From positions 1-55,126 of the forward strand of contig WGAY01000078.1 of NCBI GenBank assembly GCA_015494585.1: DNA of 55,126 nucleotides, written 5' to 3'. A program made the position numbers and the translations under genes. This DNA comes from Candidatus Omnitrophota bacterium (lineage in GTDB: Bacteria > Omnitrophota > Gorgyraeia > S143-82). This document shows, piece by piece, positions 24,505-31,790 of this stretch. Under the pieces are notes generated by a model. The model was not told where the DNA came from. It was given only the letters and a program-made list of their open reading frames with translations, and ran no database searches. Numbering within the stretch: the stretch's first letter is position 1; each line of letters starts with the position of its first letter.

Positions 24505-26256
24505 GTGGGAGTTGGCCAGTTGAATTTTATTGTTGATCTACTTGTCGATGTGCCTGTAGATCAACCCTTCTCATATATATCCTCGCAGGCATTGCAGGCA
24601 GGTCAGCGTGTTGTAGTTGACTTTGCGGGCAAGAAGAGACTAGCCATTGTGGTCGACTCATATCATATCGGCCAACGGGGTGTTGAAATTCCTCCATTAA
24701 AGCCTGTTCTTAAAATACTAGATTTAAAGAGAAGTAGATGGTTTTCGTCTCTTGATATTGAATTTTTGAGAACTATATCGGATTCTGTGTTTGTCTCTTG
24801 GGGGGAGATGTGCATATCTGCTCTCCCGAAGGTGTTTAGACAAAAAAGACTAGTTCAATTTTCTATAGATGAGACGTTGCGGCCAGATAATAGGGAAGAT
24901 GTGGGATTTGTAGAATCTGTGTATGGTGATTCCTGCCATTTCCATAAATTCGTACTGGAGGAAATATCAAAGCAAAACACCAGGATCTACCTATGGATAG
25001 TGGATTCTACTTATAGGGCCAGAGAGGTGCGTGAATGGATTGCCAATAAAATTAGTATTCCAGTTTTCTTATTTACTCATGATTCTACGATGGAGAGTTT
25101 GAAGGAAATAGTTGGGGCACTTAACAGAGGGTCCATATTGATAATAGGGACAAGGCATCTAGGATTTTTCCCGTTACTAAAGGGCGAAACGATATTTTTA
25201 GAAGATGCCTGGATGGATATTTATAGGCAGGAGGTTACTCCGAAGTATGACCTAAATCGTGTCCTTTCTATGCGTGCGGATGTAAACGGTTCGCGCATAT
25301 ATAGAAATATGGTGAGACGCAGGAAATCGGTTTCTGTATATGCCATACAGTCCAGGGAGCACAGGCTTCTGCCTGTATTTGTAGAGGAGGACTTTCGCAA
25401 GAGGGTTTCAGGAGGAGAGCGTTGTGCGATATTTATGTTTGGTTCTGGATATGCTAGAATGCTTAGATGCTCTTCCTGCAAGACAGTCCAGTCTTGTCCA
25501 AGGTGTGATAGGCCTTATAACCTAGTCCTTGTGGGGAAAAAACATCAACTTTATTGTCCCTCGTGTGGTCAAAGCATAGAATGGCGGGGGAAGTGTATAC
25601 AGTGCAGTTCTATTTCTGTGCGCCTTTCTTCTATGGGAGCAGAGCGCTGGACGAAGATTATTAGAGACAGGTTAACAGACGTGGATGTCTTTGTGAACGC
25701 AAGACAGATCTCTAGCCCGGGTGTGTATATCTTTAACAGATGGCAGGGACTGTGTTCGGAGTTTTCTTGTGCCCTGTTGTTGGGGATAGATAAGATACTT
25801 GCCCTTGATAGGTTTTATTCCCTGAATCTTGCCCTTGACTTTATTGCCTCTGCGTCCTTTAAGGTCAGGGATAAGTTGTTTGTTAGGACGAGGTTTGAAT
25901 GGCTGGCTGATGAGGCGTATGCTGTAGAAAGGGATGATAAGATACGCAGGGACCTGGGTCTGCCTCCGTATGGAAAGGTTGTCGTGGTGTCGGTTAGAGA
26001 TAAGCGCCTGAAGAAGGCGAATCAGTTTGCCATTGAGTTATCGAATAGATTATCGAAATTGTTGGAGAATAGGGATGCAAATATACTTGGGCCATATGCG
26101 CCTGTCGAGAAAAAGAAAAGAGATTATTATTATTTCAACATAGATATATTCTTGCATAAGGAGATCTCTCCTAATTTGACAAGAGAGATAAAGGACCTCT
26201 TATTAAGTGTAAGGAAGAGAAATAATACGATAGTAACCGTAGAGGTCTTTGAATAA
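24505..26256 (+). CDS. priA: Primosomal protein N' (PriA), helicase motifs degenerate
   Basis: PriA reloads the replisome at stalled forks. The 583-residue protein keeps the N-terminal DNA-binding region (DVPVDQPFSYISSQALQAG) and all eight zinc cysteines (LRCSSCKTVQSCPRC and LYCPSCG plus KCIQC). It also keeps the C-terminal GLPPYGKVVVV segment. The ATPase motifs are gone: Walker A aligns with SVYGDSCH (138-145), DEEH reads EDAW (233-236), and the KGHDFP and QVAGRAGR motifs are unrecognisable. The frame is intact, so this is not a fresh pseudogene. Actinobacterial PriA shows a similar loss, suggesting a structural loader role. The GTG start at 24505 is uncertain; TTG 24520 is possible. Confidence 0.85.
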   Translation: MGVGQLNFIVDLLVDVPVDQPFSYISSQALQAGQRVVVDFAGKKRLAIVVDSYHIGQRGVEIPPLKPVLKILDLKRSRWFSSLDIEFLRTISDSVFVSWGEMCISALPKVFRQKRLVQFSIDETLRPDNREDVGFVESVYGDSCHFHKFVLEEISKQNTRIYLWIVDSTYRAREVREWIANKISIPVFLFTHDSTMESLKEIVGALNRGSILIIGTRHLGFFPLLKGETIFLEDAWMDIYRQEVTPKYDLNRVLSMRADVNGSRIYRNMVRRRKSVSVYAIQSREHRLLPVFVEEDFRKRVSGGERCAIFMFGSGYARMLRCSSCKTVQSCPRCDRPYNLVLVGKKHQLYCPSCGQSIEWRGKCIQCSSISVRLSSMGAERWTKIIRDRLTDVDVFVNARQISSPGVYIFNRWQGLCSEFSCALLLGIDKILALDRFYSLNLALDFIASASFKVRDKLFVRTRFEWLADEAYAVERDDKIRRDLGLPPYGKVVVVSVRDKRLKKANQFAIELSNRLSKLLENRDANILGPYAPVEKKKRDYYYFNIDIFLHKEISPNLTREIKDLLLSVRKRNNTIVTVEVFE

Positions 26257-26261
26257 AAAAT

Positions 26262-26282
26262 GTCTAATGCATTAGACCTTTT
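26262..26282 (+). terminator. Rho-independent terminator after priA
   Basis: The perfect palindrome GTCTAATGCATTAGAC (26262-26277) is followed by CTTTTT and preceded by an A-run that extends the stem. It lies six bases after the priA stop and would work on both strands. It separates dapB-priA from smpB. Confidence 0.75.
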
Positions 26283-26350
26283 TATATTATATTAATAAAA
26301 TTATTGATTTTATCGTCGGTATATGTTTTAATATTTAAAAGAAAATTCTT

Positions 26351-26791
26351 ATGAAAGTAATTGCTACTAATAAAAAGGCAGCCAGGGATTATGAGATCTT
26401 TGATAAGTTTGAGGCTGGATTGGTTCTGACTGGGACGGAAGTTAAGTCCCTGCGTGCAGGACGGGCGAATATCAGTGATGCATTTGTTAGGATAGAAGGT
26501 GGCGAGGCCTTTGTATTTAATATGCACATACCGGAGTATAAGCATGGTAACCTATTTAATCACGACCCTGTACGCAAGCGGAAACTGCTGCTTCATAAGA
26601 GAGAGCTGGATAAGATAAATGGGGCAGTAACCAGAAAACATTATACCTGCATTCCATTGAGATTATACTTCAAGGGTGGCTGGGCAAAACTGGAAATAGC
26701 CCTTGCTAAGGGCAGGCGCCAGTACGACAAGAGGATGCAGATAAAGAAGCGTGAGGTGGAGCGGCAGATAAGAAAGGCCCTGAAGAGGTAG
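26351..26791 (+). CDS. smpB: SsrA-binding protein SmpB
   Basis: SmpB carries tmRNA to stalled ribosomes for trans-translation. The 146-residue protein has the family's IATNKKAARDYEIFDKFEAG start, LTGTEVKSLRAGRANI, PEYKHGN and the basic C-terminal tail with KGRRQYDKR. The ribosome site before ATG is weak. No tmRNA (ssrA) gene could be recognised near it. A short lysine-rich gene follows after 27 bases. Confidence 0.96.
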   Translation: MKVIATNKKAARDYEIFDKFEAGLVLTGTEVKSLRAGRANISDAFVRIEGGEAFVFNMHIPEYKHGNLFNHDPVRKRKLLLHKRELDKINGAVTRKHYTCIPLRLYFKGGWAKLEIALAKGRRQYDKRMQIKKREVERQIRKALKR

Positions 26792-26818
26792 TAGGTCAAA
26801 TAACCAAGGGGGTGACGT

Positions 26819-27019
26819 ATGGCTCAAAAGGTATTGAAGTGTGGGATTAAGAAGGAGCCAGGGTATCTGTATTTTATCGACAAGGATGGCGACATAGCCA
26901 GGGCCAAGATGGCAAGGGGTGGCAAGAAGAAAAAGGCTGCCAAGAAATCTGCTAAAAAGACGACCAAGAAAACCACAAAGAAGACCACCAAAAAGGCCGC
27001 AAAGAAGAAAAAGAAATAA
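26819..27019 (+). CDS. Small protein with lysine-rich tail
   Basis: In this 66-residue peptide the first 35 residues are compact and include GIKKEPGYLYFIDKDGDIAR. The rest is almost entirely Lys, Thr and Ala (AKKTTKKTTKKTTKKAAKKK-like), with a 12-base DNA periodicity. The tail recalls bacterial histone H1-like proteins and would bind nucleic acid. The front half contains a Y-F-I-D-x-x-G-D pattern that I believe recurs in small proteins of several deep-branching phyla, but I cannot name a function. A strong terminator follows at 27045, so it is the last gene after smpB. Confidence 0.7.
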   Translation: MAQKVLKCGIKKEPGYLYFIDKDGDIARAKMARGGKKKKAAKKSAKKTTKKTTKKTTKKAAKKKKK

Positions 27020-27044
27020 CTACTGTGCGAATTTGATTCATTGG

Positions 27045-27075
27045 GCCTCCATCAACATGAGATGGAGGCTTTTTT
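27045..27075 (+). terminator. Rho-independent terminator after the lysine-rich gene
   Basis: GCCTCCATC (27045-27053) and GATGGAGGC (27061-27069) form a perfect 9-bp stem with a 7-base loop, followed by six T. It ends the smpB transcript. Confidence 0.92.
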
Positions 27076-27130
27076 ATTTGATATCTGGTTGTATTCTAAT
27101 CGAGTTCGGATTGTAAACTTCAGAGCGATG

Positions 27131-27139
27131 TGTTATACT
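27131..27139 (+). promoter_or_regulatory. Candidate extended -10 promoter
   Basis: TGTTATACT, one base different from the TGTTATAAT boxes elsewhere in the window, lies 45 bases before the Cys-rich protein gene and after the 27045 terminator. No strong -35 is visible. Confidence 0.4.
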
Positions 27140-27183
27140 TTAAGTCAAAGGATTATAGATTGTAAAATAGATATGCTTGAATT

Positions 27184-27987
27184 ATGATAAAGTCAAAGGG
27201 TTATATATTTTTTTGTCTGAGCACCTTTCTATTGATCTGTTTGGCCCAGGATAATATTTGGGGGATATGTATAAATAGTAAACATTGCCCAAGTGAGTGT
27301 CGTTTAGAGGGTGGTGGGAAAAAACTATACACCGCACCTGATGCGTCTTGCCGATATCATCCAGGATGTTGTGAAGGCATATGTTGTGATGTAAACGGAA
27401 ACTGTGAGTGTTGCAATGGCAATATTTCTTGCCTTTGTAGTAGGGCACGCTGTACCCCGGTTTGTAATTATTCCCATACGGGAACTGATGCAGACGGAGA
27501 TGGCTGGGATAAAGAGTGTGGGGATTGTAAGGATAGCGGAGTGAATGCCGAGAGAATCTATCCTGAGAATTCTAATGAATATTGCGATTGCGATGCTAGT
27601 ACACCTGCAGAACATCCGTCTTCTACTGGGATTCCAGAAACAACTGCCTGTGAATGCACTGGTTTTGATCCGTCAAATCCATCAAATTGTATAAAGTTCA
27701 GTGATGATTGTCTTTGTTTGGATCATATAGACAACGATTGTGATGGAGATGTAGATCTTGACGATGACGAATGTCCGCTTTCAGGTAAGGATTGGGTGGT
27801 AGCCAAGAATGTATACCTGGATAGGTCCAAGAATTTGGGTGGTGCGGGGCTCTATGTAATGAATGGTTTTACCCTTACTATTGCCAGTGGTGTTACATTG
27901 ACAGTGGGTAAAGATAGAGGCGTGCATCTTATGGGACCTGGTGCCCACATTGTTGTAGAAAAGGGTGGAAGAATAGATTTCAATTAG
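27184..27987 (+). CDS. Exported Cys-rich protein with MopE-like metal-binding motifs
   Basis: The 267-residue protein has a signal peptide (to about residue 27) and about 26 cysteines in the mature part. Residues about 95-200 carry DADGDGWDKECGDCKDSG, YCDCDAST and DHIDNDCDGDVDLDDDECP. This is the pattern of the MopE/calcium-type putative metal-binding motif. The C-terminal 65 residues turn into short beta repeats (LTIASGVTLTVGKDRGVHL), like the start of a beta-helix, and stop there. A cell-surface or secreted location is likely. It appears monocistronic, between two terminators. The abrupt end could mean truncation of a longer beta-helix protein. Confidence 0.75.
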   Translation: MIKSKGYIFFCLSTFLLICLAQDNIWGICINSKHCPSECRLEGGGKKLYTAPDASCRYHPGCCEGICCDVNGNCECCNGNISCLCSRARCTPVCNYSHTGTDADGDGWDKECGDCKDSGVNAERIYPENSNEYCDCDASTPAEHPSSTGIPETTACECTGFDPSNPSNCIKFSDDCLCLDHIDNDCDGDVDLDDDECPLSGKDWVVAKNVYLDRSKNLGGAGLYVMNGFTLTIASGVTLTVGKDRGVHLMGPGAHIVVEKGGRIDFN

Positions 27988-27997
27988 ATTGATTTTT

Positions 27998-28006
27998 TGG
28001 TATAAT
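27998..28006 (+). promoter_or_regulatory. Candidate extended -10 promoter ahead of a leader terminator
   Basis: TGGTATAAT (extended -10) lies 10 bases after the Cys-rich gene. A transcript from here would meet the 28057 hairpin after about 50 bases, before the FKBP gene. Confidence 0.4.
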
Positions 28007-28056
28007 GCTTAGTAGTTGAATTGAAAGTCAGGAATATTGATTGATTTGAGTGTTGG

Positions 28057-28091
28057 GGCCGCTGAGCTCAGCTCAGCGGCCTTTTGTGTTT
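28057..28091 (+). terminator. Rho-independent terminator or attenuator
   Basis: GGCCGCTGAGC (28057-28067), loop TCA, and GCTCAGCGGCC (28071-28081) form a perfect 11-bp stem, followed by TTTTGTGTTTT. It lies 33 bases before the FKBP start. It probably ends transcription of the Cys-rich gene. Because a promoter-like box lies between that gene and the hairpin, it might also act as an attenuator. Confidence 0.85.
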
Positions 28092-28123
28092 TCAGTGGGT
28101 CTGGTTAAAAGAAGGAGGAATGG

Positions 28124-28642
28124 ATGATGCAGATGCAGATTCTCGTGCTGCTGATGGCGGCTGTGGTCTTTTCTGCTCCGAGGCTCTTTGCAGAGGAGCA
28201 GGCCTCTGCGGCCACACCGGAGCAGGTGAGCGAGACCTCGACGGTTACAATAGAGTATACTGTCAAGGACTCAAAAGGCAAGGTAGTGGATTCTAATGTC
28301 GGCAAGAAACCACTTACCTTTGATATGGAAAAACACCAGATTATACCTGGCTTGGAGAGGCGCCTTGTTGGTATGAAGGTGGGAGAAGAAAAGGAGATAA
28401 AGGTGCCGGCAAAGGAGGCCTATGGAGAGGTACAGGATGAGCTTATCATTGAGGTTCCTCTTGAGAAGCTTCCTCAGGGGGTAAAGGTAGGTGATATGCT
28501 TCAGATGCAGTCAGCAGATGGACGTGTATATCCCTGCAGGGTTGCAGAGATAAATGACAAGACGGCCAGGCTTGACCTGAACCATCCCCTGGCAGGACAG
28601 GATCTTACCTTTGATGTGAAGATCCTGAAGGTAAAAGAATAG
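28124..28642 (+). CDS. Exported FKBP-type (SlyD-like) peptidyl-prolyl isomerase
   Basis: It catalyses cis-trans proline isomerisation and probably acts as a folding helper in the periplasm. The 172 residues start with a signal peptide (to about Ala23, FAEE). A SlyD-type FKBP domain follows, with VTIEYTVKDSKGKVVDSN, FDMEKHQIIPGLERRLVGMK and the inserted flap domain (ELIIEVPLEKLP). There is no His-rich metal tail. GGAGG precedes the ATG; ATG 28127 is equally possible. A 32-base gap separates it from the RRM gene. Confidence 0.9.
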   Translation: MMQMQILVLLMAAVVFSAPRLFAEEQASAATPEQVSETSTVTIEYTVKDSKGKVVDSNVGKKPLTFDMEKHQIIPGLERRLVGMKVGEEKEIKVPAKEAYGEVQDELIIEVPLEKLPQGVKVGDMLQMQSADGRVYPCRVAEINDKTARLDLNHPLAGQDLTFDVKILKVKE

Positions 28643-28674
28643 TTTGATTACTTAATGGAAAGAGAGAGGTTTGG

Positions 28675-28977
28675 ATGATGGGAAAGAGATTATACGTTGG
28701 AAATCTTCCTTATGCTGTTAACGATGAGAGGCTTTTGGAGATTTTTTCAGAGGTCGGGACTGTCAGCAGCGCGCAGGTAATACTGGACAGAAATTCTGGT
28801 AGGTCTAAGGGCTTTGGTTTTGTTGAAATGGCAAACGATGACGAGGCCCAGGCCGCCGTGGATAGATTGAATCAGCAGGAAATAGATGGCCGTAAGATTA
28901 TCGTAAACGAGGCACGGCCTAATACCAGGAAGTCAGCTGGATTCAATCGCTCCCGTGGATTTAGGTCCTTTAGATAA
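28675..28977 (+). CDS. Single-RRM RNA-binding protein
   Basis: The 100-residue protein has one RNA recognition motif. RNP2 is LYVGNLPY, RNP1 is KGFGFVEM, and a short Arg/Ser/Gly tail follows (RKSAGFNRSRGFRS). Bacterial proteins of this kind (Rbp type) bind RNA and are often cold-responsive. The start may be ATG 28675 or 28678. It lies between the FKBP gene and a strong terminator. Confidence 0.93.
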   Translation: MMGKRLYVGNLPYAVNDERLLEIFSEVGTVSSAQVILDRNSGRSKGFGFVEMANDDEAQAAVDRLNQQEIDGRKIIVNEARPNTRKSAGFNRSRGFRSFR

Positions 28978-29007
28978 CGAATATAACCAAGGCCCACTGA
29001 ATATCCA

Positions 29008-29040
29008 TACCGCAGGTTTATGTTAGCCTGCGGTATTTTT
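29008..29040 (+). terminator. Rho-independent terminator after the RRM gene
   Basis: TACCGCAGG (29008-29016) pairs with CCTGCGGTA (29027-29035) across a 10-base loop, followed by five T. Confidence 0.9.
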
Positions 29041-29046
29041 ATTGGG

Positions 29047-29113
29047 CATGGAGAATGGAAGATTTTTTATTTTAACCTAAATTATGCGATAGAAGTTTGT
29101 GATTATTATAGGA
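29047..29113. repeat. Partial copy of the intergenic repeat modules
   Basis: CATGGAGAATGGAAGATTTT (half of the GAATGGAG hairpin module) is followed by CCTAAATTATGCGATAGAAG (29076-29095), a variant of module A. The order is the reverse of the 54934 copy, where module A comes first. It lies between the RRM terminator and the 3' end of pabA. Confidence 0.55.
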
Positions 29114-29130
29114 CTGTTTATCGTTCAGGT

Positions 29131-29745
29131 TTATTTTTCCTTCTCATATACAATGTCAAGGAAGTTTTTTATAATATCTTTGCCATATTCAGTAAGGATG
29201 GATTCTGGATGGAATTGCACGCCCCATACTGGGAATTTCTTGTGCCGTATTGCCATTATCTCCTTTTCTTTTGTCTCGGCTATTACTTCTATATCCGATG
29301 GCAGGCCCTTGCGGTCTATAATCAGGGAATGATATCTGGTGGCCATAAATCCCTGCGGAATGCCTTTGAAAAGTCTGTCCCCACTGTGGTATATCTCAGA
29401 GGTCTTTCCATGCATAAGCCTTTTGGCGTGGGTAATCCTTCCACCAAAGGCAACACCAATTACCTGGTGTCCAAGGCAGACTCCGAGTATTGGAATGTTT
29501 TTGCAGAATTTGTTTACTGCTTCTATGGATATACCAGCATCTTTGGGCCATCCAGGCCCTGGAGATATGATTATGGTATCGGGTTTAAGCGCGGCTATTT
29601 CTTCTATGGTGGTTTCTTTTGAACGCAATACAGTGGTGGTATAGCCAAGCTCTCCTATGTACTGCACGATGTTGTAGGTGAAGGAATCGTAGTTGTCTAT
29701 CATTATTATATTTTTGTTCTTTTTCTTCGTCTTCTTCTTTGTCAT
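29131..29745 (-). CDS. pabA: Aminodeoxychorismate/anthranilate synthase, glutamine amidotransferase subunit
   Basis: This subunit releases ammonia from glutamine for 4-amino-4-deoxychorismate (folate) or anthranilate synthesis. The 204-residue class I amidotransferase has MIDNYDSFTYNIVQYIGELG, the nucleophile elbow GVCLGHQVIG, and FHPESILTEYG with the catalytic His and Glu. A Lys-rich extension of 14 residues precedes the usual start; GGAG supports the longer start at 29745. The nearby PabB-PabC fusion on the other strand favours a folate role, perhaps shared with tryptophan. It follows the GGDEF gene by two bases. Confidence 0.9.
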   Translation of the reverse strand: MTKKKTKKKNKNIIMIDNYDSFTYNIVQYIGELGYTTTVLRSKETTIEEIAALKPDTIIISPGPGWPKDAGISIEAVNKFCKNIPILGVCLGHQVIGVAFGGRITHAKRLMHGKTSEIYHSGDRLFKGIPQGFMATRYHSLIIDRKGLPSDIEVIAETKEKEIMAIRHKKFPVWGVQFHPESILTEYGKDIIKNFLDIVYEKEK

Positions 29746-29747
29746 AT

Positions 29748-30890
29748 CTACTCCACGAATTGTACCTGATTTTTACCTAATCGTTTTGCCTTATACAATG
29801 CCCCATCTGCCAGCTCTATTAATTCCTGCTTGTCTTTGGCATCTTCGGGGTAGGATGCAACGCCTATACTCAAGGTGGGCAGGTTTGCTTTTTCCACTGC
29901 ATCTCTGAGGCGTTCGGCTATATGACCGGCATCCTGGCGGTTTGTATCTGGTAGTATTATGGCAAATTCCTCTCCTCCATATCTGCACACCAGGTCCATT
30001 TTCCTGGATTGTTCCCGCAGGATATAGGATATAGAACGCAGGATTTCATCGCCCTTCTGATGTCCATATTGGTCATTGTATTGTTTGAAGTTATCGATAT
30101 CGATGAGAAGGAGAGACAAGGGCCTTTCTCCTGCCTTTGCCGTAGAAAGCATCTCCTCCAGGGAATACTGAAAGTATCCATGGTTCCATAGCTGGGTAAG
30201 GGAGTCTGTGTGGGCCCTTAATAGGGCCTGTTCGTAGAGCATTGAATTTTCAATGGCCAGGCCCGCCTGGTTGGCGAACATTGTGAGCATCTTTATGTCT
30301 TCGTCGGTTATTGGCTTGCGGTTAAATATGTTATCGGCCAATATTACGCCTACGACTTTGTCATGTGCCTTTAGGGGTAAGACTACGAATTCTTCGGTCT
30401 TGAGTTCGTGAATAATCGGATCTGAGATGTAGTCTTCTGGTTTGGTATGAATTATATGTTTTATCTCTCCATCGATTACGGCCTGGGCCAAGATCCCATT
30501 CTCTGGAGATATGGAGATCTTGAAGTTTTTCACTATTTGATTGAGTCTGGAGTCGGATATCTTCTTTGAGTGTTTGTACTGCTGTATGAGGGCATTGAGA
30601 TCCAATCGGTTGTTTTCGATGTAGTGCCATATCTTATGTGCCTTTTCTCCGGAATCAGGACCAATGCCAAGTGCGCCTTCCAGGGTGTTTTGGCCTTGAT
30701 TGACGAGGAACAATATGGCCCGATTTAACCCCAGTCCGCTGTGGGCGGTAATAGCGGTAAGGATGATGTAGAGTATTTCATCTAATTTGAGTGTGCTGCG
30801 CATAGCATTGCTTATCTCGTAGAAGAGCCTGAGCTGGTGCTGGAGCTTCTCGAGTTCTTTATGTATGTTTTGTTGTCCCAGAATATTCAT
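29748..30890 (-). CDS. Soluble GAF-GGDEF protein, probable diguanylate cyclase
   Basis: The 380-residue protein has no membrane helix. A helical start (LEKLQHQLRLFYEISNAMRS) leads into a GAF domain (about 45-210) and a GGDEF domain. The active-site GGEEF is at residues 305-309 and the RKMD I-site lies five residues before it, so both synthesis and feedback inhibition look intact. It is transcribed away from mrp and just upstream of pabA. It is the third GAF/GGDEF protein in the window, and the GAF ligand is unknown. Confidence 0.9.
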   Translation of the reverse strand: MNILGQQNIHKELEKLQHQLRLFYEISNAMRSTLKLDEILYIILTAITAHSGLGLNRAILFLVNQGQNTLEGALGIGPDSGEKAHKIWHYIENNRLDLNALIQQYKHSKKISDSRLNQIVKNFKISISPENGILAQAVIDGEIKHIIHTKPEDYISDPIIHELKTEEFVVLPLKAHDKVVGVILADNIFNRKPITDEDIKMLTMFANQAGLAIENSMLYEQALLRAHTDSLTQLWNHGYFQYSLEEMLSTAKAGERPLSLLLIDIDNFKQYNDQYGHQKGDEILRSISYILREQSRKMDLVCRYGGEEFAIILPDTNRQDAGHIAERLRDAVEKANLPTLSIGVASYPEDAKDKQELIELADGALYKAKRLGKNQVQFVE

Positions 30891-30980
30891 AGCAAAATTA
30901 TAGCAAATTTTATCGTCCAGCTGGTAAAATAAATTATAAAAGTTTTAGATTGGATCGCGGTTATTAACTGGGAGGCCTGT

Positions 30981-31790
30981 ATGGATAATGTTTTGAAGAT
31001 AAGGAAGGCCGTGGAGGAGAATCTCTCTTCGGTTAGACATAAGATATTGGTTATGAGTGGCAAGGGAGGGGTTGGTAAGTCTTCTTTTGCTGTGAATATG
31101 GCTGTGGGTTTGACCCTGCGCGGCAAGAGGGTAGGGATACTGGATACTGATGTGCATGGGCCAGATGTCCTGTTACTTTTGGGTGTTGAGTCTGAGCCTC
31201 TATTTACGGATGCAATGGGCAAGATTATGCCGGTTAAGGTCAATGAGAGGCTTTCTGTCTTGAGTCTGGCCTCTAATCTTAATCCTGATGAGGCAGTGGT
31301 TTGGCGCGGACCTCTAAAAATATCTGCTATTCGTCAGTTTCTGGCAGATACCAATTGGGGAGAACTCGACTTCCTTATAATTGATTCTCCACCTGGTACG
31401 GGGGATGAGCCACTTACTGTGATGCAGTTTTTAGAGGGGATGCTTGACGGGGCAGTGGTGATAACCACTCCTCAGGATGTTGCGCTGCTTGATACCAGGC
31501 GGAGTATTGCATTTGCCAAGAAGATGAATGTGCGTTTGCTTGGTATTGTTGAAAATATGAGTGGTTTTGTGTGTCCTCATTGCGGAAAGACAACGGAGTT
31601 ATTTCTTTCCCGAGGAGCAGACAGGATTTCCCGTGAACTTGGGGTGGATGTGCTGGGGCATATCCCATTTTCCATGGCTATGGTGCGCGCCGCACAAGAG
31701 GGTAGGACTATCTGGGATGCACAGGATGACCTGGATGTCATAGAGGTCTACAATAAGATTATCGATAGGGTTCTGGAGAGGATTGGTTGA
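30981..31790 (+). CDS. mrp: Mrp/NBP35-family iron-sulfur carrier ATPase
   Basis: It carries or assembles Fe-S clusters. The 269-residue protein has the deviant Walker A SGKGGVGKSS (residues 26-35), the DTDVHGPD switch and the DSPPGTGDEPLT motif. A CxxC pair in FVCPHCGK holds a bridging cluster. The N-terminal DUF59 domain of longer Mrp proteins is absent, which is common. It is divergent from the GGDEF gene with a 90-base shared promoter region (TAAAAT and TTATAA stretches). It leads the + strand run through the pab fusion. Confidence 0.93.
   Translation: MDNVLKIRKAVEENLSSVRHKILVMSGKGGVGKSSFAVNMAVGLTLRGKRVGILDTDVHGPDVLLLLGVESEPLFTDAMGKIMPVKVNERLSVLSLASNLNPDEAVVWRGPLKISAIRQFLADTNWGELDFLIIDSPPGTGDEPLTVMQFLEGMLDGAVVITTPQDVALLDTRRSIAFAKKMNVRLLGIVENMSGFVCPHCGKTTELFLSRGADRISRELGVDVLGHIPFSMAMVRAAQEGRTIWDAQDDLDVIEVYNKIIDRVLERIG

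Noticed and set aside
26930-27016. Tandem DNA repeat (12-base period)
   Set aside because: It is simply the codon pattern of the Lys/Thr tail of the small basic protein, not a separate repeat locus.
28084-28296. Open frame on the + strand overlapping the FKBP start
   Set aside because: It is a different frame across the terminator and the FKBP signal peptide; the FKBP frame has family motifs and a GGAGG start.
29020-29622. Open frame on the + strand (200 codons) covering pabA
   Set aside because: It lies antisense to a clear PabA with all catalytic motifs, and its own translation has no recognisable pattern.
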